Below the pieces are notes generated by a model, which was not told the origin of the DNA, made no database searches, and saw only the letters and a program-made list of their open reading frames with translations. From Ectocarpus siliculosus (Eukaryota > Sar > Phaeophyceae > Ectocarpales > Ectocarpaceae), in contig FN648791.1 in the NCBI GenBank assembly GCA_000310025.1, positions 1 to 39,686 on the forward strand: 39,686 nucleotides of DNA. Direction: 5' to 3'. This document shows, one piece after another, positions 32,507 to 39,686 of this stretch; position 1 is the first letter of the stretch, and every line of letters starts with the position of its first letter. The translations under genes and the position numbers were made by a program.

Positions 32507-33174
32507 TGAACATGTGATCAACTCGGTGCCGCATCCGCGGGGGAGAGCAGAGCAAGCGTACACCGGAGCCGATGCTAACGTACTGCCTCGGTGCTTGATG
32601 TTGTTGTGATTGCGGTGCGTGTGGTTCCCAGTATTGGGAGTGGACGGTGGTTCGTCTGCTGTGTGCAAAATTTCGCTCAAAGGCAAGGGTTTTCGGGACT
32701 ACAGCTCTGATCACAGCTCCGATCACAGCTCTCTATTTGTAGTACAGATTAGTAAAATTTATCACGATTTTTATGCATTTTGTGCGATAGTGGATGATGG
32801 TCTCGATTCTCTGATGCGCGGGCCGTTTTTTTCGTCGATCTGGCGCTTCTGTGAGGCGGTTTCCCGTCAGTGTATGCTCTGTCCAAAGATGAGGTGGAGA
32901 AGATGTGCCAACAGGTATTGCTTGGACAGGTACATCCTCTGTGCGGACGGTTGCTGTCGGAGACGGCATGCACATGCTCAGAAACTACTCCTGCTGTACA
33001 GTCTATTTCTCTCTGCATAGCTGCTACTGCTGTACAACAGTAGTACGACTGTGCTCACTCCTGTTCGTCACCCTTACATACACCGCGTCCCTATCCCTGT
33101 GAGCCCATGTCTCACAGGGACCCACTGCTGCACTATCCTTGCCACCGTGACTTATGGGTGTACACGCATGCTTG

Positions 33175-33184
33175 GAAAATCTTC
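33175..33184. repeat. target-site duplication, left copy
   Basis: GAAAATCTTC, directly left of the TIR element; the identical decamer is at 34884-34893. Confidence 0.85.
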
Positions 33185-33242
33185 GCACCCTGTACAACTT
33201 TAACCATTAACTGACTAAGTTAGTTGTTTGCCAGACAACTAT

Positions 33243-33700
33243 CGGCTAGTTGTTCGTAAACACCTAGGTGCGCGAGCTCCTGGAAGAGTAGTCATCTACA
33301 GCCAACTAGGTGCGCACGCTCCTGGAATAGTAGTCATCTACAGCCAACTAGGTGCGCACGCTCCTGAAAGAGTAGTCATCTACAGCCAACTAGGTGCGCA
33401 CCCTCCTGGAAGAGTAGGTGTCTGCAGCCAACTAGGTGCGCACGCTCCTGAAACAGTAGGTGTCTGCAGGCAAGTAGGTGCGCACCCTCCTGAAAGAGTA
33501 GGTGTCTGCAGGCAAGTAGGTGCGCACCCTCCTGGAAGAGTAGGTGTCTGCAGCCAACTAGGTGCGCACCCTCCTAGAAGAGTAGGTGTCTACAGGCAAC
33601 TAGGTGCGCACCCTCCTGGAAGAGTAGGTGTCCGCAGCTAACTAGGTGCGGACCCTCCTGGAAGAGTAGGTGTCCGCAGCCAACTAGGTGCCCGGGCAGT
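33243..33700 (+). repeat. 42-bp tandem array, left (about 11 units)
   Basis: The unit contains CTAGGTGCGCAC, CTCCTGGAAGAGTAG and CATCTACAGCCAA. The 42-bp period equals 14 codons, which keeps a long frame open (33228-33641) without it being a gene. Confidence 0.95.
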
Positions 33701-34019
33701 TGTCAATATAGAACATGTTCACGTCGTTTGTTGCCCGGGCAATTGTCAACCACAGAATCGCACACACTAACACCCAAACATAGACAGACACGGGCAGATG
33801 TCAAAATAGAACATTATTTTATTATTATTATTAGTTGCGCCACCTGCCGGCGCAGCAGGGGACTACTGCAGACCACGCAGTCGCACCCACAGATACACAC
33901 GGACGGGCAGGTGTCAACAGTCAATACAGAACAGCTGCCGGCGCAGTAGACTACCACCGCACACCACGCACTCTCTCACACACACAACACACCACCCAAC
34001 GAGCGAACAAGCGCACCAC

Positions 34020-34313
34020 ATGGCGGCGGCTGTTCCACCAGCCGACCCTACACCAGCACCACCAGCAGATGGTGGCCAGCAAACAGACGGAGGGATTGGT
34101 TCGTCGGAAGAAGAGGCAGTGACGGTCGATGATGCATGTTCAATTAGTTTTTTTCACGACCCAGCATATAATAAGCGGATGTTGTTTGGCAGGTCTCCCT
34201 CGCATAGGAGAGAGCTTCTGGTCATCTGGCTAGGTTGGCGTGTCATGCTCGCGGATCATCACACAGCATGCTTGCGTTTGTTGTGGTTCGTTTCACCAGG
34301 AATAGATCGATAA
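34020..34313 (+). CDS. 97-codon ORF in the centre of the TIR element
   Basis: Starts at an ATG (MAAAVPPADPTPAPPADGG). The N-terminal part is Pro/Ala-rich, an acidic stretch (GSSEEEAVTVDDA) follows, and the C-terminal part is more hydrophobic (RELLVIWLGWRVMLADHH, LRLLWFVSPG). No transposase motif or known domain is visible. Its place at the centre of a short element suggests a captured fragment or the decayed end of a larger ORF. It may also be open by chance. Confidence 0.3.
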   Translation: MAAAVPPADPTPAPPADGGQQTDGGIGSSEEEAVTVDDACSISFFHDPAYNKRMLFGRSPSHRRELLVIWLGWRVMLADHHTACLRLLWFVSPGIDR

Positions 34314-34505
34314 AGGTTCACAAGGTGTAAGGTTTGGCTGATCTTCCTCGTCTGCACCCCTTTCTGCGCAGAAACGACCTCTCACTGCTACTACCACTGT
34401 TAATGCGTTCTCCTTGTAACTCCAGGACAGACTATCAACTCTAACTAGTAAGCCAGCTAAGTTAGTTGTTAGAGACAGACAACCACCGGCTAGTTGTTCG
34501 TAAAC

Positions 34506-34845
34506 ACCTAGCTAGGTGCGCACGATGCTGGAATAGTAGTCATCTACAGCCAACTAGGTGCGCACAAATCTGAACCAGTAGGTGTCTGCAGCCAACTAGG
34601 TGCGCACGCCCCTGAAAGAGTAGTCATCTACAGCCAACTAGGTGCGCACTCTCCTGAAAGAGTAGGTGTCTGCAGCCAACTATTAATAGGTGCGCACGCT
34701 CCTGAAAGGGTAGTCATCTACAGCCAACTAGGTGCGCACACTCCTGGAAGAGTAGGTGTCTACAGGCAACTAGGTGCGCACAAATCTGAAACAGTAGGTG
34801 TCTGCAGCCAACTAGGTGCGCACCCTCCTGGAAGAGTAGTTGTCT
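34506..34845 (+). repeat. 42-bp tandem array, right (about 8 units)
   Basis: Same unit and orientation as the left array. Some units carry ACAAATCTGAAACAGTAGG in place of CCTCCTGGAAGAGTAGG. Confidence 0.93.
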
Positions 34846-34883
34846 GGCAAACAACTACCACCTAAAGTAGTTGTACAGGGTGT

Positions 34884-34893
34884 GAAAATCTTC
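34884..34893. repeat. target-site duplication, right copy
   Basis: GAAAATCTTC, directly right of the TIR element and identical to 33175-33184. Confidence 0.85.
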
Positions 34894-35035
34894 TGACCGC
34901 AGAGAGCCAGTTGTGGGGAAAAAGACATACAAAAATTCAAATCAACCCAGTCACGAAATAAATTAAGTTGGGTCATAGTCTACAGCAGTACTGACATCTT
35001 CGGAGAGATCCCAGGGAACGAATGGGAGAGCGAGC

Positions 35036-35049
35036 CAGCGAGAGAGAGA

Positions 35050-35122
<73 letters not shown>

Positions 35123-35212
35123 GCAGACAGAGAGAGGCAGGCAGACAGAGAGAGAAAGAGAGAAAGAGACAGAGAGACAGAGAGAGAGCGAGCGAGAGAG
35201 AGAGAGAGAGAC
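35036..35212 (+). repeat. (GA)n microsatellite
   Basis: A long GA run, perfect near 35055-35115, then interrupted by GGCAGACAGA and AAAGAGA variants. The Glu/Arg and Ser/Leu ORFs across it are artefacts. Confidence 0.97.
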
Positions 35213-35354
35213 AAACAGACACAGGTGGCCAAAGTACCGCCTTGTAGAGGCACATTGGGCAATCTCGAAAAAAAAACATTGGGCACCGATCGCAACCTGC
35301 TGATCTTGGGTAATTCTTGCAATGATGAGGTGGCCAGGTTTGGCAACCTGGACT

Positions 35355-35820
35355 TTTCTTGGAGGTTGGGGCGTAGTCTACAAGGCGGTTGGTGGGTTGG
35401 GGATGATGCGCAAGGTGTGCCTTTTTTCGAGGTTGGCGGACTGTCTACAACCTGGTACGCTGCCAGGTTGCCGAAGTTGGTGCAAGGTGAACCTTTTTGT
35501 GGAGGTTGGGGCACTGTCTGCAACCTGGTACGCGGACATGTTGCCGTTGCTGGTGCAAGGTGAACCTTTTTGTGGAGGTTGGCGGACTGTCTACAAGCCG
35601 GTTGGTGGGTAGGTTGGGGATGGTACGCAAGGTGTGCCTTTTTTGGAGGTTGGCGGACTGTCTACAACATCGTACGCGGACAGGTTGCCGTTGCTGGTGC
35701 AAGGTGAACCTTTTTGTGGAGGTTGGGGCACTGTCTGCAACCTGGTACGCGGACATGTTGCCGTCGCTGGTGCAAGATGTGCCTTTTGTGGAGGTTGGCG
35801 CACTGCAGTGTACAAGCCGG
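35355..35820 (+). repeat. complex tandem array, unit about 72 bp
   Basis: GGAGGTTGGCGGACTGTCTA or GGAGGTTGGGGCACTGTCTG recurs with CAACCTGGTACGC, GGACATGTTGCCGTTGCTGG and TGCAAGGTGAACCTTTTTG. Groups of three units form a higher period of about 216 bp (for example the T-run before GAGGTTGGCGG near 35424 and 35640). The overlapping ORFs in all frames reflect the repeat. Confidence 0.9.
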
Positions 35821-35849
35821 TTGCCTAGGATTTCGGAGGCAACAGCAGC

Positions 35850-36056
35850 ATTGCTGCTCAGCAACAATAACGTTGGTTCAATACCCCCCTCATGACCTTT
35901 TTTTTCCCCTCCCTTTTTTTTCCAGAATTATTTCGATGCGGGTATCGAAACAGATCATTGCTGCTCCGTAACAACGCGGGTTCAATATCCCTTCATGGCC
36001 TTTTCTGCTTTCCTCCCGTTTTTTCCAGTCTTTTTTCGATGCGGGTATCGAAACAG
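35850..36056 (+). repeat. two copies of a roughly 105-bp unit ending in a stem-loop
   Basis: Copies at about 35850-35953 and 35957-36056. Each has ATTGCTGCTC, GGTTCAATA, a pyrimidine tract ending TTTTCCAG, and TTTCGATGCGGGTATCGAAA, in which TTTCGAT and ATCGAAA form a stem around GCGGGT. Confidence 0.92.
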
Positions 36057-36163
36057 TACTACCGCGGCTCATCCATCATCTCGAGCCCGTTGTCGACAAC
36101 TCTCGACTTGCACGAACAAAAAGCGAGGAGCAAGAATTCATAAAACCCAACACATACCCAAGC

Positions 36164-36914
36164 ATGGTTTCCTTTTTAGAACTTCAACCAGCGACGTCGA
36201 TCATGGAGAAGATCCGTAATGCACTCGTAGAAAACGACTGCCTTCTCTCAGCACTAAACAAAGCACTCCCCCCCCCCCGCCGCCCCGAAAGCCCCAGCAG
36301 TATCCATAATATGGTTCCCGTCCTTGTTGAACTTCCCCCCTGCACCACCCACCGCCGTCGATCATGGAGATAATCCGCAGGAAAGCATTACCATTGATTT
36401 AGGAAGACGGATAAACGACGAAGCCGGAGACAACAGCTACACGTAGCGACAGCGGGCCGCCCCCGAAGTCACAGTTCTATACACGGAAAAACGTCGCTTC
36501 CCGAGGACAAAATAAAGTCAAACTGCAGGGACTGCAAAGAGAGACGTCTCTACCCTCCCAACACCACAGGAAAACACCTTCAAGATGGCCTTCCACGCGG
36601 GGACAAGAGAGAAGCATGACGGCAACGACTGGAGAGGCCGCCGCAGTGACAAATTCCAAACGCGCTTGCAAACACGGCAAAAAACCCTACCCGAGAGCAC
36701 TAAGCACTTCGCAGCATTCTTCATCCAAACGCAAACATCAGCCATTGAAAGCGGGGGATAATCTATTCCGCCTCCCCCTGCAACACTGCGGCCCGCCGTG
36801 GAAGAGAGGACCCGGGAAAACGCGTCGAACGACGTTGAAGTGGAGATTCCGGCGACTGCGCCTGGGGGGTGTCGGTCAGCAGTGAAAGAACATGCGAAGA
36901 AGACATCAGAGTAG
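36164..36914 (+). pseudogene. possible decayed plus-strand gene
   Basis: It starts with ATG at 36164 (MVSFLELQPATSIMEKIRN, then VENDCLLSALNKALP) and reaches a run of 11 C at 36268-36278. One base later the neighbouring frame stays coding-like to 36914: DHGDNPQESITIDLGRR, MAFHAGTREKHDGNDWRG, KHFAAFFIQTQTSAIESGG, ENASNDVEVEIPATAPGG. It is broken only by TAG at 36444 and TAA at 36513 and 36759. About ten stops would be expected by chance over 212 codons. Against this, the minus strand also has a 149-codon open frame here (36518-36967), so composition may explain part of the effect. No homologue is recognised. Two copies of an ATGGTT...GTCGATCATGGAGA block (36164 and 36312) suggest an internal duplication. 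Confidence 0.3.
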
Positions 36915-37393
36915 AGTAAACATGGGCAGTCGAGCAATGGAGTGCACGCTTCCACCCTTGGGTGCACTATGTAAATATAAACTTAAAAAACTGACTCTGT
37001 TGTACTCCAGACAACTGTACCTGGTGCCACTTTTGGAATGCCGGGAGGCATAGCGGGACAAACGACCAAAAAACACTACTTAACGGGGTGAAGCACAGGT
37101 GACGCAGGTTGTAGAATACGTCAGAGACAAGAGGGTATGCTACGCAACTCAGCAGAACTAAATCTAATGGGAGGCGAGGTGTATTCAAATATCAGCAGTC
37201 TAGCGGCGAACAGACTCGCTGATGAAACACATGTCGAGGGGAGCCGCGGGTTCTGGACGAAACATGCGACGAAAAGCACCCAGACATTATACATCTCGCG
37301 GGCAGGGGAAGAAAGAAGAAAAAATAGGGAGGCACGAAAGTTCTAGAAGGACAAGCCACGCACCAGGCCAAACGCCCACCTTGTCAACGCGGC
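36915..37393. other. spacer downstream of gene A
   Basis: About 480 bp with no recognised gene. It lies just 3' of the gene A stop codon, so part of it should be the 3' untranslated region of gene A on the minus strand. Confidence 0.4.
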
Positions 37394-37820
37394 TTAAGCG
37401 TCCATAGAGCCATCGGAGCCATCGTCGCTGCCCCCATCTCCATCCCCATCTCCATCACGGCCCGTTCGTCCGCCCCCATCCCCATCCTCATCCCCATCCC
37501 CATCCTCATCCCCATCCCCATCTCCATCACGGTCCGTACCTCCGCCCCCATCTCCATCCCCATCTCCATCACTGTCCGTCCCTCCGCCCCCATCTCCATC
37601 CCCATCTCCATCACGGTCCGTCCCTCCGTCCCCATCTCCACCACGGTCCGCCCCTCCCTCTTCTTGCTCGTCGTCGTCCTTGTCGTCGTCCTTGCCGTCG
37701 TCCTTCTTGAAGAGGTAGGGCTTGAGGTAGCGCTTCGCGTCCTCCGTGCACTTCAAGTCGTCCTTGTCGGGGATCGGCCCAAGGTACTCTTCGCCGAATT
37801 CCATGAACCTCTCCCAAAAC
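37394..37820 (-). CDS. gene A, last exon with Asp/Gly repeat tail
   Basis: The acceptor is TATCGTGTCTTAG; the first G completes a Thr codon split AC|G with the exon ending at 38157. It reads FWERFMEFGEEYLGPIPD, KDDLKCTEDAKRYLKPYLF, then KKDDGKDDDKDDDEQEEGG and about 80 residues of GDGDGDGG-type repeat to TAA. The repeat comes from GATGGG/GGAGAT-type hexamers in the DNA. The motif F-x3-F-x9-P-x-P-D ... D-A-x4-K-P-Y-L matches gene B. Aspartate-rich tails can bind cations or basic partners, but that is only a possibility here. Confidence 0.78.
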
Positions 37821-38156
37821 CTAAGACACGATACAAACAACAAAGAACGTTTCGTTCGCATGGCAGCTGGTGGAACGGCTAAACATGCCGCGGTACATTC
37901 CTCTCTTGTAAGGCTTGCGCTAACCACCTTCGGGTGGAGTCGAAGGTAGGGCACAGTGGAGCTGCCGCAATATATAACGCTAACCGGGAAAATCGCCGGG
38001 AACAAAAAACAACGAAGTGCGTTGTATGATGGCAGAGTTGCATGTGTATTGGGCGCTATGTGGGCGACAAACCTACTCAGCGAACGCCACGGACAACAGG
38101 GCTGGACTACAAGAATACGTCAGCCTTGTTAACATAGCGAGCCAAGCGCAACGTAC

Positions 38157-38374
38157 GTCTCGCGGATGACCGGGTGGTTCTTGTCTCCGCCGCCCTCCTT
38201 TGCTCCTCCCATGGCGTTGTCCAAGAACTTCTTGATCACCGGGAAGGTGCGGTAGCCCACGGGGTCCCACTTGTTCGAGGGGGGCATACGAGCGCGCCTC
38301 CTCGCTGCGATTACATCGCTCAGGAGGACCGGCGCCGCCTCCTCGATAGTCACGGCAAGGACCGGCCCGATTAT
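38157..38374 (-). CDS. gene A, penultimate exon
   Basis: The acceptor is TTGTTTCGCAG and the donor is GTACGT at 38156; 218 bp, phase 0 in, phase 2 out. It reads IIGPVLAVTIEEAAPVLL, SDVIAARRRARMPPSNKW, DPVGYRTFPVIKKFLDN, AMGGAKEGGGDKNHPVIRET. It starts with a hydrophobic helical segment and continues into a basic one. The ORF would otherwise run on for a few codons and stop, but the donor restores the Thr codon and joins FWERF in the next exon. It corresponds in position and phase to the 290-bp exon of gene B, with little residue identity. Confidence 0.78.
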
Positions 38375-39104
38375 CTGCGAAACAATCAGTTCAGTTCACG
38401 CCATGAGGGGGTGGGAGTCGTTGCTGAGCTAGAAAGGCGCAAAAATTAGGGATACACCTGGAAAGGGTGACAGAGCGAAGGAGGACTACCATAGCTTTCA
38501 AATGTCCCGTAGCACGGGGAACGACCAATATCTTATCGTCCCGACGTCTGAGAAGAAGGCTCGCAGGGCGAGCAACCCAGGGTTACCGGTGAAAGGCTGT
38601 TCGTCGGGAACTTGCGTTATGAAAAGTCGGGTTACCCGCCCGAGCTACTCTGCGTGATAGCTACAAGGCGGCCGTGTGTGCGCGCGACATTTTCATACCA
38701 ACAGCAGGAGCAGCAGCGTGTGCGCCAACAATGCTTTACACCGGGCTACAACCAAACACTCCGGTTCTGCATACTTCTTACTCTTCCTTTGCCTCTAAGC
38801 GTGCGGTCGACTCGCCACTCCTTACGCGGACCGTTTGGAGCCTTCATCATCAAAACGAGAGAGGGCCTCAGACTGTTTGATCGACCATTTACGCACGATC
38901 CTCACAGCAGGCACAGGAGCAGACCCCTTCTGTTCTCCGCGGAAAGATGATCTTACAAGCGCCACCCTATGTTTCCAGACTATAGGGCGCCGCGGTTCCG
39001 GGAAATATCAAGTTTTTAACGCCAGGGGTGACTTTTCCCTGGTGTCTGCAAAGGGGAGACGACGGTACCTGGTGATAGGGTGCGGTGGGTTGGCACCCGT
39101 ATAC

Positions 39105-39221
39105 GTCCATGTAGGTCATGGTCTCCATGATCTCGCCCGGACCCACGGGCCTGCTGTGCCTGGCTGGAGGTAGACCCTTGGAGAACATAGCCCGCCCTAA
39201 ACCGCGCATGGCCAGCTCCGA
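39105..39221 (-). CDS. gene A, 39-codon exon
   Basis: The acceptor is TGCGTCATTCTAG, preceded by a long C-rich tract; the donor is GTATAC at 39104. It is 117 bp, phase 0 in and out. It reads SELAMRGLGRAMFSKGLP, PARHSRPVGPGEIMETM and TYMD, joining IIGPVL in the next exon. Length and phase equal the 39-codon exon of gene B, and Gly-Arg-Ala occupies residues 9-11 in both. What lies upstream is not clear: a candidate exon at 39671-39603 is bounded by TTTCAG and GTGAGT and is in phase, but its sequence does not resemble the matching gene B exon. Confidence 0.72.
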
Positions 39222-39686
39222 CTAGAATGACGCAGGGGGTGGGGGGGCGGGGGCGCAGGGAATACCAACTGGGTGAGAGGCAACACTCGTGAGAAGTCAT
39301 GATAGGTGTTTATTGTGACAAAAGTTGAAATTCACGCTACAATTGTGCAGTTTTCCCGCAGTTAGGGTACAAATTTTGGTCAAGAAGGACAGCGCAAGGG
39401 GGTCCCCCGAACAAAGACGATGAACAAGCGAGCAATGCGGGGTGCATCGGCCGGTCGTTGGGTTAAGCGTTTTGGCCGATATCGTGCGCGTAGACGCCGC
39501 ACTTTTACAGTCTGGGGCCTCGTGGTTCGCGTCATGTTCGTTTTGTGAGACCGAGCCAGACCAATTCATCGACACACCCAGCAACGACGACACGCCACTC
39601 ACTACCTTCACTACACCAGACGCACTCATGCAAAAAGCACACCCGCATGTAGTCCGCTGGACGCGTCGACTCTGAAACACACGCCG

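Larger units (their letters stand above)
33185..34883. mobile_element. 1.7-kb TIR element with 10-bp target-site duplication
   Basis: The left terminus GCACCCTGTACAACT and the right terminus, reverse complemented ACACCCTGTACAACT, differ only at the first base. A second inverted block, AGTTGTTTGCCAGACAACTA, lies about 20 bp further in at both ends and is itself a hairpin. GAAAATCTTC flanks both ends. Inside are two arrays of a 42-bp repeat (33243-33700 and 34506-34845), direct to each other, around a central 0.8 kb with one 97-codon ORF. A TSD of 9-10 bp with repetitive subterminal regions is what Mutator-like elements show. No transposase is encoded, so it would be non-autonomous. Confidence 0.88.
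37394..39221 (-). other. gene A model: last three exons, 5' end probably beyond the window
   Basis: Exons 39221-39105, 38374-38157 and 37820-37394 join in phase (0, then 2, then stop), with introns of 730 and 336 bp. The first exon recognised begins at an acceptor with a strong C-rich tract, so the gene continues upstream, most likely past the right edge. The three-exon layout, the phases and the C-terminal motif match gene B, about 13 kb away in the same orientation. The two look like tandem paralogues. Confidence 0.7.

Noticed and set aside
30990-32730. GTGATCGGAGCTG words at about 31020 and 32715 as a possible exon duplication
   Set aside because: Similarity is limited to GAGCTG/GATC words; the sequence after them differs completely.
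33228-33641. 137-codon ORF with repeated GAHPPGRVGVCSQL
   Set aside because: The 42-bp repeat unit is 14 codons long, so the frame stays open without selection.
33185-34883. Regular 42-bp arrays considered as a CRISPR-like array
   Set aside because: Units are contiguous without unique spacers, and the context is a eukaryotic TIR element.
35022-35523. Arg/Glu and Ser/Leu ORFs over the GA tract
   Set aside because: Pure microsatellite translation on both strands.
35870-35990. GGTTCAATACC-like words resembling a tRNA T-arm
   Set aside because: No acceptor stem, anticodon arm or D-arm can be built around them; they belong to the 105-bp tandem unit.
36518-36967. 149-codon minus-strand ORF
   Set aside because: No family signature; it lies antisense to the possible decayed gene, and I could not decide for it on sequence alone.
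39603-39671. Candidate upstream exon of gene A between TTTCAG and GTGAGT
   Set aside because: Phase fits, but it is only 23 codons and does not resemble the exon at the equivalent place in gene B; the true upstream exon may be outside the window.

Overview
This is a eukaryotic nuclear window dominated by repeats and mobile elements. Three things point to a eukaryote: exons bounded by GT-AG introns from about 0.15 to 2.3 kb, a DIRS-like retrotransposon, and several classes of satellite and inverted-repeat element. There are no bacterial-style operons, and I recognised no rRNA, tRNA or CRISPR. An alga with TE-rich DNA and long introns, such as a brown alga or another stramenopile, fits the general look. 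That is inference; nothing in the sequence fixes the species.

Left part (1-9.9 kb): about 24 monomers of a 157-bp satellite, with a higher-order repeat of about 1,095 bp, fade at 3.7-4.06 kb into degenerate monomers that reach the start codon of the first ORF of a DIRS-like retrotransposon. That element encodes a Gag-like protein with a CCHC zinc knuckle, a reverse transcriptase/RNase H polyprotein, and a zinc-ribbon plus tyrosine-recombinase protein. The second and third ORFs each carry a one-base frame break, and two A21 tracts lie between the ORFs. A pair of identical 77-bp direct repeats follows.

Middle part (9.9-24.4 kb): few genes. It holds a second, different tyrosine-recombinase ORF (13.3-14.4 kb, minus), a long inverted repeat with arms of about 320 bp (17.0-17.9 kb), a palindrome-based satellite of about 105 bp (18.2-19.1 kb) followed by CCATGG-rich DNA, a TIR element (19.9-20.9 kb) and a 144-bp tandem array (22.4-22.7 kb).

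Right part (24.4-39.7 kb): two multi-exon minus-strand genes that appear to be tandem paralogues of an unrecognised family. Gene A has three exons visible (39.22-37.39 kb), and its 5' end probably lies beyond the right edge. Gene B has seven exons visible (31.06-24.39 kb). Both end in the same three-exon architecture with matching phases and share a C-terminal motif, F-x3-F-x9-P-x-P-D ... D-A-x4-K-P-Y-L, followed by unrelated low-complexity tails. Gene B has one in-frame TAG inside an otherwise intact exon. Between and inside these genes lie two fold-back elements (27.9 and 31.3-32.5 kb), a 1.7-kb TIR element with a perfect 10-bp target-site duplication (33.2-34.9 kb), microsatellites, further tandem arrays and a possible decayed plus-strand gene (36.2-36.9 kb).
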